From Begonia masoniana (taxonomy: Eukaryota > Streptophyta > Magnoliopsida > Cucurbitales > Begoniaceae), in contig CM039508.1 of assembly GCA_022432975.1 (NCBI GenBank), positions 47,829,646 through 47,893,645 on the forward strand: DNA of 64,000 nucleotides, read 5' to 3'. Below are positions 35,235-47,000 of this stretch, piece by piece. Made by a program: the position numbers and the translations under genes. The notes beneath the pieces are model-generated. The model was not told where the DNA came from and searched no databases. It saw only the letters and a program-made list of their open reading frames with translations. The stretch's first letter is position 1. Every line of letters starts with the position of its first letter.

Positions 35235-35530
35235 TTCACTACTCGGTCAATGTCTTCGACCGAATTTCTCATTAATACCATCGACCGAATAAATCACTAA
35301 TCGGTCGACGTCTTCGACTGAACTATACACTAATACCTTCAACTGAATGATTCACTAATAGGGCGACGTCTTCGACCGAACTAAACACTAATACCTTCAA
35401 CCAAATCGGGCGATGTCTTCGACCGAACTAAACACTAATACCTTCAACCAAATGATTCACTAATCGGGCGACGTCTTCGACCAAACTACACACTAATACC
35501 TTCAACCGAATGATTCATAAATCAGACGAC
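35235..35530 (-). repeat. About 60-bp tandem repeat with GTCTTCGACCGA core
   Basis: Five imperfect units contain CGGGCGACGTCTTCGACCGA, then ACTAAACACTAATACCTTCA and CCGAATGATTCACTAAT. One unit is shorter. The block lies in the predicted exon 3 part of the minus-strand LTR, the same place as the CGGAAGATG blocks of the other LTRs. Confidence 0.8.
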
Positions 35531-36384
35531 GTCTTAGACTCTCTGGAATTAACTTCTACTAAAATCGGAAGACATACACACCTCAGAATTTTGGTCGACA
35601 TTGACTCCACGCTGAGCATATAACACCTGGGGTCGATATTTCAACCCTTATAAAGTCGACTTCCACGCAATTCGGTCGATGTCGACACACTTTATCTCAA
35701 CACTTCGCCGATCGATCAGCTACCCCAGTCGATCGATCGGCTACCCCTCTGTCTGACGATCTACTTCTTCCTCTTACCTATTTTCTTCTTTCACATCTTC
35801 ATGACCTGATAGCCTCACAACAGTACTACTAAACTTCTTCCCAACCTCTTTAGACACAGAATGCTTCAAACCCCCAAAACTCGATTCAAAACGTAATCTT
35901 AAACGTAATGAAAATTCACAAAAAACGAACTGCATGGATCGCTCTAAAAACCGAGCATATCCCTACAAGTTTAAAAACGTCCAAACAATTGCAGTATATT
36001 TTTCAAATAAAGACTTGACATTCTAGACATTGTACTACACACATTCACATCCAAAACTTAACTTTACACATGTTTTCTATCAAAGTTTGCTATACACGTA
36101 CATCAACTTTTCTGTTCACTTACTTAGACAAACTAACACGCACACATACTAACCACGATCGGAATCGCCTTAACAATATCATCGGGATGCCGCCATGGTC
36201 GTACTCCTCCAACCGCGTCCGTAATCCTAGCGTGCTCGGGTAATCTTACTGCGCTGCTCTTCCTCACCTACATCGTACGATTTAAACGATAAGCCTAATG
36301 TTTAGTAAGGAGTGCACTAAACATATACTTGTACGTGAATGCATGACTTTCGTAAAACATGCTCATTTTTCATTTCTTTACTTT

Positions 36385-36600
36385 ACTTCCCATGAGTTGC
36401 CATATGCGCGCGTACTTTACATAACTTGAGTTGTCATAACTTTCACATTACATGACTTGCCTTACACATTTACATAACTTGAGTTGCCATAACCTTCACA
36501 TCACATGACTTGCCATACACATTTACATAACTTGAGTTGCCATAACTTTCACATCACATGACAAGCCATAAACATTTATCTTACTTCACATGTTTGCCCT
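36385..36600 (-). repeat. Intron-2 repeat with ACTTGAGTTGCCATAACTTT
   Basis: About three to four imperfect units of roughly 53 bp alternate ACTTGAGTTGCCATAAC with CACATCACATGACTTGCCA. The block lies in predicted intron 2 of the 35076-43702 LTR. Confidence 0.7.
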
Positions 36601-37330
36601 ATACTTTCACGTGACTTTTATAAAAACATGCTTATAAAACTTTTCATATGCTCGTTTCGAGAAAACATGATGCATGAGAGAATTTCACATAGGACATATC
36701 ATCGAAGCAAATTCATGAACGTACAAAAACATACTTAACTCATAAACAAACCTGACACACAACTAATAACTGACATCCTATGTAATAACCCAGAAAATTT
36801 ACCGAATAAATTTAAGTCCTGTTAGAGTTTCGTAAAAGATTTTAACAGGCTAAGTAGCCTGATAAAGCTTAGGAATTTATTTGGGAGAGAATTTTCCAAA
36901 AGATTAGGTCAAGAGAGCGCGAACTTAACGGAAATATGGAAGTTCAAACGCGCGAGGGCAATGTAGTAAATTAGTTAATTAAAAAATAATAATAAAAATA
37001 AAAGAAAAAACATTTTAAACTGAATGGCTTCGTGAAGAAGCCATTCAGTTTGTTTGCAACCCGAGCCTCGGCGAGAGAGAAAGAGAGAGTCCGGCGTTTT
37101 CCTCCAGCAACCCCGGCGTTTCAGCCACCATTCCGACGAGCGAACTCTGGCAAACTGAAGCACCACTGTTCCATTTCAATTTTGTGCACGAATTGGACTA
37201 AAAGAGGTGAGTTCTTCTCCCTGTTTACTCTCTTATACGCGGGCGAGGTGTGTTCTGATTGATGGAGCATGTTGGCCGAGTTTTTCTTGTTGTTTTGGTG
37301 ACGAAAATAAGGGGGAATTGGGGTGTGCAA

Positions 37331-40037
37331 TGTAACGCCCCCAAACCCGCCCCGGCTCCGGCTCGGTGCATCACTTTACTAACTCAAATCCGTTTTTAAA
37401 ACGACGTTTAAAATAATTTTTGTAAATTTTTCGACGGGTTTTCGGGTTTTTTGAACCCTCGAAATATATTGTAAAACATCCCAAAATATGTTTAAAATGG
37501 CTTGGAAAATGTTAGGGTAAAATAATTTGGAATTAGAAAAATTTTTAAAAATTTAAAAATTTATATTTTTTATTTCAAGTGGCGATCGATCGCCGCAAGG
37601 TGGCGATCGATCGCCACCCTCTTGGGTGCTACAGTACCCAAGAGGCGTCAAACAACGAACGATTGCTGCTGGGCACGCGATCATTCGCCACTGCGGCGCC
37701 CTGCGCGCCCCAACGTGCACCCCTTCCGACCTTCACCCCTTTTCTCCACTTTTCCCCAAGCCAAACACTTCCAAAAATCCTAAAATTTTAACCGTACACT
37801 CCCGACACCCAAATCTTCAAGTCCCATAAAAATTTTGGAAAACCGACTTAAAACGGATAATAACAAAAATAGCGAACATAACCCGACTTTATTTAGTTTA
37901 AAATCAAAACGGACGGCGTAACGCCTAAAATCCGATAAACTAAAACCTGCAATTTAAAACCAGAAATCAAACTAATTCAAATCCCAAACACTTACGACCA
38001 TTATCCAACAATCAAACAACACCACCGACTTGAAAACTTCCAAAATAATTATGAAACCATTTACAAACACCAAGTACCAAAATGTACCAAAATCTATCAC
38101 TTATCTAACTTAACAAAACATTACAAAACCTTTAAACTATCTACACCACCAACTCCCACAAAATATCCGAGGAAGACAGTAGCCGAGACGCCCCGACAAT
38201 AGCCTGCACCGGCGCACCCCGTACTTCCCCGACTTCGGCCTAGTCCTCAGCTGTCTCATCTAACTCACCTGTGAAGAACTCGTCACCTACACCATAGAAC
38301 ACAAAACGTAAGCCTAATGCTTAGCAAGTAGGGAATAACAAATGCGACAAAACAATGCAATCAACCTAATACATGCAGTTTCTACCACTCAGTTATGCTC
38401 ATTTGTTATTCGTTACTTTAATTATTTCATAAGCCGTGTGAATCGGGTAAGCTCACATCCTATAATCGAGGACGGCCTTTAGCTCACATCCCATAATTGA
38501 ACAGGACGGCCGTTAGCTCACATCCCCTAATCGTACAGGACGGCCATTCCCAGAACCACCATTACGTATTTTAGCCAGTCATTCTTCATAGAGTTCCCTT
38601 CGGGGTGCTACACACCAGCACCGTATCCCGACAAGGCACACTAATCTAGATTGCGTATTTTAGCCGGTCATCTCTCATAGAGTTCCCTTCGGGGTGCTAC
38701 ACTCCAGCACCATATCTCGACAAGGCACACTGTTTGAGATTGCGTATATGAGTTCCCTTCGGGGTGCTACACTCCAGCACCGTATCCCGACAAGGCACAT
38801 TATTTATCTGATTACGTTCACGCTCACAACCAAACCATGCAAGAAAATCACATTTTCGTTTAACTGAAAACCATGATGCATGTCAACGAAGATGCAACCA
38901 AACACAACACGAAATAAATAACTCTACCGTTCTATGGTGTAGGCCCGAAGGCGAAGGAATAGCTACCACTACTTACCTGGTGTCTCACCACGTTCTCGCT
39001 CACTCCGTCTGACTAAATTACACGCTCGATCACCTAAACAACGAAAACTTAGCTTGATAAATTACCAATACATTCTAAGGAAATTCTTAAACCTAAAACT
39101 AACCAACAATAAAAACAATCTCACACTTAAACACTTAAACCCGATTTTTACCCAAATTTGACCGTCAAACTTCAAACAGTCATAACTTTCTCGTTTTTCA
39201 ACGGATTTCGACGTGCCACCCCGATTCGGAAACTTCTACACGTCTATTATCCATTGAAACACTCAAATTAACCAAACAACACACTTAGCCAATCCGAAAT
39301 GCACAGACCAGAACCGGTTACACATTTGTATAAAAACTGATTTTGTGTAAATTAATTCCAATACATAATCTAATCACTCTAACCACCTAAACTAATGCAT
39401 CCAACAATTAAATGATCAAAATAGGAAAGAAAACCAACATTGAAACTACATTTTTCGGAGGTCACACTTAGGGTTTTCCAAACCCTAAGCAAATTCACCC
39501 AAAACCCACTAAAACCCCTTAAAAACTAACCCTAACCAACATTAAACTAAAACCCATATCTTTTTACCTCAAATCCTTGTCAAAATGGATGAAATGGAGG
39601 AGGAGAGAACCCTAAAATGGGGCTGGAAATTTCATGGAGAAGAGAACCGAAAATGAGGAAGAAAAATGAAGAAAACCTAATTTTAACCTAAATGTTTTTC
39701 CACTTTTTCTTTACCGCCACTAATCTTTTTAAAATTGCATTAAAACCCTAACTTTTTACTCCATTAAATCCAACGTGAATCAACAATTAAATCCCACTTT
39801 TTCTTCCATTTATTTCATTTATTTCCTTTACCAAAAAAAAAATTTCCTATTGTTTGGTTGTTAAGTCTTTTTACTTTTCAAACCCTTTGGTTTGAATTGT
39901 CAAACCACATTTCTTCCATCTCTCTTCCACTTCCTTTTCGACTTCAATGCACAACAATAAGCTTGAACAATTAAACTCTCCTAACACGTAAACTCGTAGG
40001 CGACGCACGAAATAAATTTTTTTTTTCGGGTGTTACA
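37331..40037 (-). repeat. Gypsy solo LTR (minus) nested in the 36781 LTR
   Basis: The ends TGTAACGCCCCC and CGGGTGTTACA and the exact target duplication TGCAA (37326-37330, 40038-40042) show a 2707-bp solo LTR. The modules are on the minus strand: middle exon 39033-38977 (57 nt) with ACCAG/GTAAGT, and exon 3 from 38286 downward after GGTGTAG. A GGCGATCGATCGCC palindrome pair lies at 37581-37620. Open frames inside are not supported as genes. Confidence 0.92.
38440..38810 (-). repeat. Intron-2 repeats of the 37331 LTR
   Basis: There are two neighbouring blocks. One repeats AGCTCACATCCCATAAT plus GGACGGCC (38450-38550). The other repeats AGAGTTCCCTTCGGGGTGCT plus ACACCAGCACCGTATC and CGACAAGGCACA about three times (38590-38800). 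Both lie within predicted intron 2 (38287-38976, minus strand). Confidence 0.8.
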
Positions 40038-40598
40038 TGCAATGAGAGATCCTCATTGGGCTGGAATACCCCTGTTTCAGGGGTGAAGCCGAGAGGAAAG
40101 GGAGGGGGGTTGTGGTTCGGGTTCTGAATTTGGAAACCTCAGATTTGTTTAAATTATGCTTAATAGGTTAGAATGTGATAAATTGGTGATGGATTGAATG
40201 AGTTTGCTGAAAAACCAAAAATGGGAAATTGGAATTCCTAAAAACCGGTTCTGTTTTCGAGAGTTTTGAACTAGCTATGATTATTCATTTTAAATTCTAT
40301 TCTGGTATGTTAAACTAGGTTGTTAGGGGAGTATGTGGCTGCTGAAATCAAGTCATTTCGATAAGCATAGAAAAAGTTACGTGCGTTCGAAGTTTCAGGC
40401 TGTTTGTTTTAACCAAACCAAGTTAGTGACCCGTTTAGTTGGGTATGAGTCGGGTTAAGTTAGAAACTTTAGTTTCAGGTTGAATTGGCGAGTTTTAGCC
40501 TAAGTATTAACGAGGATTTTTAATTATGCTAGGTGAAGCCGTAGGTGACGCCACGTGCCAAACCTGAGCGAGCTAGGATGCCAGGTAAGTAGTAGAAT

Positions 40599-41491
40599 TG
40601 TGACGACTCCTCTTTCAACGACCACTGTGAGAACCACCCATTCTCCGCGGATCCTGGGCTGACCTGGGCCGGAGGTGGGTAAAAGCTCCGCGGATCCTGG
40701 GGCTGACCTGAGCCGGAGGGTTCTATCGTTGAAGGAGGGGCAGTTACGAACCCACATCGCTTGGGGAAGTACATGGAAATGAAACATATGTAAGAGATCC
40801 CTCCCTAAATAGCAAGACGCGTTTTGGAGCACGATTGGCGACGGATCCCATAAGAACTCCGAAGTTAAGCGTGCTTCGGCGAGAGTAATTTCAGGTTGGG
40901 TGACCTTCCGGGAAGTGCTCTCGCCAAACAAAGCCGTGAGGGGAGGATATTGGGCTGCGGCCCAATCCCCGGAGCGGACAATATCTTGCTGGGAACGGGG
41001 TCGTTACAAATGGTATCAGAGCCTGTACCCAACCGGAAATGTGGCCAACGAGGACGTTGGGCCCCCAAGGGGGGGTGATTGTGACGACTCCTCTTTCAAC
41101 GACCACTGTGAGAACCACCCATTCTCCGCGGATCCTGGGGCTGACCTGGGCCGGAGGTGGGTAAAAGCTCCGCGGATCCTGGGGCTGACCTGGGCCGGAG
41201 GGTTCTATCGTTGAAGGAGGGGCAGTTACGAACCCACATCGCTTGGGGAAGTACATGGAAATGAAACATATGTAAGAGATCCCTCCCTAAATAGCAAGAC
41301 GCGTTTTGGAGCACGATTGGCGACGGATTCCATAAGAACTCCAAAGTTAAGCGTGCTTCGGCGAGAGTAATTTCAGGTTGGGTGACCTTCCGGGAAGTGC
41401 TCTCGCCAAACAAAGCCGTGAGGGGAGGATATTGGGCTGCGGCTCCAATCCCTGGAGCGAACAATATCTTGCTGGGAACGGGGTCGTTACA
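40599..41491 (+). mobile_element. Complete Cassandra TRIM element
   Basis: LTR 40599-41008 (410 bp), internal 41009-41079 (71 bp, with PBS TGGTATCAGAGCC and polypurine tract AAGGGGGGGTGAT) and LTR 41080-41491 (412 bp) are flanked by the exact target duplication AGAAT (40594-40598, 41492-41496). Each LTR begins TGTGACGACTCC and ends GGTCGTTACA and carries a 5S-like domain. An internal duplication of CTCCGCGGATCCTGG plus CTGACCTG and GCCGGAGG in the first 150 bases makes these LTRs longer than those of the array at 32622. It has no protein-coding capacity, as is normal for the family. It landed 14 bases into intron 2 of the host LTR. Confidence 0.95.
40816..40925 (+). ncRNA. 5S rRNA-like domain of the Cassandra 5' LTR
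   Basis: GGATCCCATAAGAACTCCGA, AGTTAAGCGTGCTTCGGCGA and GGTTGGGTGACCTTCCGGGA match plant 5S rRNA with a few changes. Box A (AAGTTAAGCGTGCTT) is intact here, unlike in the array at 32622. The second copy lies about 481 bases downstream. Cassandra elements are known for such domains in their LTRs. Whether this one is transcribed cannot be told from sequence. Confidence 0.88.
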
Positions 41492-41689
41492 AGAATGGTT
41501 GTAAATGCTTGAGAGTCGCCTAGAAAGGCCTACACCACAGTTGTATGTATGTTGTGAGTCTTGTGCATGTTGTGGGTCATAGGTAAGTTTGTGATGTGAT
41601 GCGCATGTGGAGTCGTAGTTAGTTAGTTATGGTTAGCAGGCATCATGTTTTAAAAGCTACGCAAAATGTTTTGAGCATGTTTTTAAGCA

Positions 41690-42085
41690 CTGAGGGAGAG
41701 TAGTGGATGTGAGATACGGTGTGGACAGGCGACAGTGGGCTGGAGTGTGACTGTGGGCCCCACTTCCGAGACGAGCTGGAGCGGTGGTGACATGCTGGTG
41801 GTAGTGCGGTGTATTGGCTGACTGCCCCGGGCGGTTGCACTTCGAGTCGAGACAGTGGCTGGAATGTGACCTGTGGGCCCCGCTTCCGGGACAAGCTGGA
41901 GTGGTGGCGATGTGCCGATGACAGTGCGGTGTATCGTCCAACTGTCTCGAGCGTTTACATTTCGAGTCGGGACATGGGGTTTTGGGTGTGACTTAAGGAC
42001 CGCATTCCTAGAGGAATCGGGACGGCGGTGACGTGCCGGTAAATAGTGCGATGTACGGATTGACTGTCCGGTGCGGTTACATTCC
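41690..42085 (+). repeat. About 120-bp tandem repeat, three units
   Basis: Units share GTGTGACTGTGGGCCCC/GTGACCTGTGGGCCCCG, CTTCCGGGAC, TGGTGGCGATGTGCC, AGTGCGGTGTAT, CTGACTGCCCCGG and GCGGTTGCACTTCGAGTC. They lie in predicted intron 2 of the 36781 LTR. Confidence 0.8.
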
Positions 42086-44003
42086 AAACCTCGGTGAGAT
42101 GCGATGTGGTGAGGTGATGACAACGTGTGTAGAGACGTACATGTGTTAGGATTACATAACTAATTTTCATACTTCATATTTACTTTCAGCACTCTATTTA
42201 CTAAGCTTTGAGCTTACCATGTGTTCTGTGTGTAGGTACCGTACAGGAGGAGGGTGAGTATCGAGAGCCTGCTCAGGAGTAGGTGCGTGGTTGGTGTTGT
42301 GCGACCAGGGCCTCGGCTGATGGTAGTGTTAGGGCGACCCGACCCATGGAGCCGTGGCATAGTGATGATAGGGATTAGGATTTCTTTTGTTTGTTTTAGG
42401 GCATTGATTATTAGTTGTATGGTAGTCATAGTTCAGGGTGATATGTCACCCTATACTGTGGACTTTCTTCATTTTGGTCGATAGCATTTTCGTTCTGTTA
42501 TGATGATTATTTGGAGATTTCGTAGATTGGTTAGATGGATTGGGATATTCTGGATTGGTGTTATGCAGATACTTAGCATTTTGGGGGTGCCATTTTCAGG
42601 CATCACTCTGCCAAAATTTTTGAGGAGGACGTTGTGGTGCCTAACAAATGGGATTAGGAGTATATAGTGGATTAAGGAAATCAGTTCATGTGGATGAGAT
42701 AGTACTAAAGAGAGAGTCGTTTAGACCAGAGTAGTCCCTGTGTGCATCGGGAACCCGGAGGGGTTTTTGGGGCGTTACATCCTAGGCTACCCAACTCACT
42801 AAAACCTCACAATTCAGGAAAAACATCATCAAAACACAAAACCTATCATCGCTATAATGTAGGGCCTTAAGGGCCTGAAACCTAACACCCACTTACCCGG
42901 CGTCCTTAGCAAACCTGAGCACCGTCCGTACGCCGTATCTACCTAAGGCATTTCACAAATCTTCATTAAAATGATCGTAGATATACGATTCTAAAACATA
43001 ACATAACTCCTAACTAAGGCCAACTTCCCTAAAAACTTCAATTTACTTCAATCGGGCATTTCATCGAGCACATTGTGCTCATCAATTTTCCAACAAGCCA
43101 TCAATGGCTTTTACACACATTAACCTCCAAAAATCCAACCTATTCTTGTTATTCCAACCTAATTATCGATAATATCCACAATTCATCCATAAATAAGATA
43201 AACTATCGATTTCCGACGTTAACAATAATTTCTCTAAAACCCTAACGAATACAGCCCTAAAAACTGAAAGCTACATGTGTATATCACTCAAGCTTACCTA
43301 GGGCTTGACTACGGAAGAGGAACGAGAGAGGAAATCGCCGAAGTTTGGAGGAGAATCGGCCAAATGGAGGGGAACGCCGTGGGAGGGGAATCGCCAAAAT
43401 GAGAGAGGCTTGCTCTCCGGAGAAAATGAAATTGTGAGTGGGGGAGGGAGTGTTTTTGGTTATTTATAAAATTTTACTTCAAAATTTCAAGTTCCCCCCC
43501 TCCTCCACCCATTTCCTTGCTCGTTCGTTATTTCGTCTATCGATTTGGATTTTTCAAAATTTTCTTATTCTACCTAATATTTCAATTTATTCATAGGGTT
43601 CTAATAAAACTTCTCGTTTGCAAAACAGGCATAATTTACTGTGTTTACAAAAATACCCCTAAGTAAGGGAAAACCCAAAAACCCGAAAACTCGGGTGTTA
43701 CAAATCTCATCAGATGAGATTTAATCTTCAAATTTAAATTGAAATTTATTATTTAACAAACTGTCAAAATCAGATTTTTGAAATTTGATTGAAAAGTAGA
43801 TCTAAAAAATCTGATCAGATATATTTGATCTATAATTGACTTATAGTTTGTTTAAAAAGTCAAAATAGATATAGAAATCTCATAAGATGAGATTATCTTG
43901 AAAATTTGTTTTCATAAATATATTCTATTTTTTTTTTTAGATTTTATGATTAATCGATAAATTTGATTTATTAGATTAATCAACTGTTAATGAAATCTAA
44001 TAG

Positions 44004-47000
44004 TGTAACGCCCCGGAACCCACCCTGGCTCGGAGCGCTACTTTGCTAACCAATCCCTCGTTAAAACTGACTCCCAAACATAAAAGGAAACAGACACATC
44101 TGAATTGAAAACTAAACTCCCGAAACTCTCTTCTGTCATACCTAGCTGTCTAGACTCACCAAATTCCTTACCTCTATCCTTTAAGCACCACGGCGTCATT
44201 CCTGAAAATTTCGGCAAAATAACGCCTGAAAATGGAGCCTCCAAAATGCTAAGTACCTGCAAAAGAATCAATTCCCAACCAACCAGATCCAGAACGCTCT
44301 TACTTAACTAACCAGCAACCAGCGTACAAAATCTCCAAATAACATTAAAAAGGAAACTAAAATACTAACATTCCTAAGCGAGGAAAATCCGCAATACAAG
44401 GCGACACATCACCCTTAACTATAACTAGATACAACACTCCCATAACAGTATTTCCATAAACAGAAATCTACAATAAACTATCAAAACACAAAGCCCCACA
44501 AACTACCAAAATAGAAATGTCCCACATTACCCGAAGACCATGGTTGAGTCGCCCCGACAATTGCCCGCACCAGCATGCTCCATGCGCCACTGACTGCCGC
44601 CTAATCCTGGCTCCTCGTCTAGCTCACCTGTACACCTGTCGCCACCTACACCACAGAACACACACACAGACGTAAGCTTACGCTTAGCAAGTAGGGATAA
44701 CAAGTACAAACATACACTATGCACACACAACTCTCACACAATCCTAACACATGCCGTTCCACCCCCAACATCTTTCGTAGCAATTTCACTCACAACATCT
44801 TACGTATACTCAATCAGGTGCCTCTTGCAGAAACTCCCGAAGCTTGCCATATTTCAGACACTACTTCGCGACGAGGAACCACTGCATATCTTTTGTAGAA
44901 AGCTCCAGAAGCTTGCCATATTTCAGACACTACTTCACGACGAGGAACCACTGCATATCTTTTGTGGAAACCTCCTGAAGCTTGCCATATTTCAGACACT
45001 ACTTCGCGACGAGGAACCACTGCATATCTTTTGTGGAAACCTCCCGAAGCTTGCCATATTTCAGACACTACTTCGCGACGAGGAACCACTACATATCTTT
45101 TGTGAAAACCTCCCGAAGCTTGCCATATTTCAGACACTACTTCGCGACGAGGAACCATTGCATATCTTTTGTGGAAACCTCCCGAAGCTTGCCATATTTC
45201 AGACACTACTTCGCGACGAGGAACCACTGCATATCTTTTGTGGAAACCTCCCGAAGCTTGCCATATTTCAGACACTACTTCGCGACGAGGAACCACTGCA
45301 TATCTTTTGTGGAAACCTTCCGAAGCTTGCCATATTTCAGACACTACTTCGCGACGAGGAACCACTGCATATCTTTTGTGAAAACCTCCCAAAGCTTGCC
45401 ATATTTCAGACACTACTTCGCGACGAGGAACCACTGCATATCTTTTGTGAAAACCTCCCGAAGCTTGCCATATTCAGACACTACTTCGCGACGAGGAACC
45501 ACTGCATATCTTTTGTAGAAAGCTCCAGAAGCTTGCCATATTCAGACACTACTTCACGACGAGGAACCACTGCATATCTTTTGTGAAAACCTCCCGAAGC
45601 TTGCCATATTCAGACACTACTTCACGACGAGGAACCACTGCATATCTTTTGTGAAAACCTCCCAAAGCTTGCCATATTTCAGACACTACTTCACGACGAG
45701 GAACCACTGCATATCTTTTGTGGAAACCTCCCGAAGCTTGCCATATTCAGACACTACTTCACGACGAGGAACCACTGCATATCTTTTGTGAAAACCTCCC
45801 AAAGCTTGCCATATTCAGACACTACTTCACGACGAGGAACCACTGCATATCTTTTGTGAAAACCTCCCAAAGCTTGCCATATTCAGACACTACTTCACGA
45901 CGAGGAACCACTGCATATCTTTTGTGGAAACCTCCCGAAGCTTGCCATATTCAGACACTACTTCGCGACGAGGAACCACTGCATATCTTTTGTGGAAACC
46001 TCCCGAAGCTTGCCATATTTCAGACACTACTTCGCGACGAGGAACCACTGCATATCTTTTGTGAAAACCTCCCAAAGCTTGCCATATTCAGACACTACTT
46101 CGCGACGAGGAACCACTGCATATCTTTTGTGAAAACCTCCCAAAGCTTGCCATATTTCAGACACTACTTCGCGACGAGGAACCACTGCATATCTTTTGTG
46201 AAAACCTCCCGAAGCTTGCCATATTCAGACACTACTTCACGACGAGGAACCACTGCATATCTTTTGTGAAAACCTCCCAAAGCTTGCCATATTTCAGACA
46301 CTACTTCGCGACGAGGAACCATTGCATATCTTTTGTGAAAACCTCCCGAAGCTTGCCATATTTCAGACACTACTTCGCGACGAGGAACCACTGCATATCT
46401 TTTGTGGAAACCTCCCGAAGCTTGCCATATTTCAGACACTACTTCGCGACGAGGAACCACTGCATATCTTTTGTGGAAACCTCCCGAAGCTTGCCATATT
46501 TCAGACACTACTTCGCGACGAGGAACCACTGCATATCTTTTGTGGAAACCTCCCGAAGCTTGCCATATTTCAGACACTACTTCGCGACGAGGAACCACTG
46601 CATATCTTTTGTGAAAACCTCCCAAAGCTTGCCATATTTCAGACACTACTTCGCGACGAGGAACCACTGCATATCTTTTGTGAAAACCTCCCAAAGCTTG
46701 CCATATTTCAGACACTACTTCGCGACGAGGAACCACTGCATATCTTTTGTGAAAACCTCCCAAAGCTTGCCATATTTCAGACACTACTTCGCGACGAGGA
46801 ACCACTGCATATCTTTTGTGAAAACCTCCCAAAGCTTGCCATATTTCAGACACTACTTCGCGACGAGGAACCCCTGCATATCTTTTGTGAAAACCTCCCA
46901 AAGCTTGCCATATTTCAGACACTACTTCGCGACGAGGAACCACTGCATATCTTTTTGTGGAAACCTCCCGAAGCTTGCCATATTTCAGACACTACTTCGC

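Larger units (their letters stand above)
36781..42779 (+). repeat. Gypsy LTR (plus) nested in the 35076 LTR
   Basis: It begins TGTAATAACCCAGAAAATTT and ends TTTTGGGGCGTTACA, with exact target duplication TCCTA (36776-36780, 42780-42784). Modules: donor AGAG/GTGAGT at 37207, middle exon 40533-40584 (52 nt) ending GCCAG/GTAAGT, and acceptor GTGTAG/GTACC before 42236. It is itself interrupted by the 37331-40037 LTR (in intron 1) and by a Cassandra (14 bases into intron 2). It is a solo LTR. The start and leader match the fragment at 1075-661. Confidence 0.9.
35076..43702 (-). repeat. Gypsy LTR (minus), host of further insertions
   Basis: The left end TGTAACGACCCCGACCC is the reverse complement of an LTR 3' end; the right end CTCGGGTGTTACA is the reverse complement of a TGTAACACCCGAG 5' end. 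The target duplication AATCT is exact (35071-35075, 43703-43707). On the minus strand it has middle exon 42942-42897 (46 nt) followed by GGTAAGT, and an acceptor at 36268-36269 before exon 3. Its own sequence is 35076-36780 plus 42785-43702, about 2.6 kb; the rest is the 36781-42779 insertion. No PBS or coding remains, so it is a solo LTR. Confidence 0.88.

Noticed and set aside
40816..41410. Genuine 5S ribosomal RNA genes
   Set aside because: The 5S-like stretches sit inside TG...CA LTRs with PBS, PPT and a target duplication, and their ends diverge from 5S. They are Cassandra domains.
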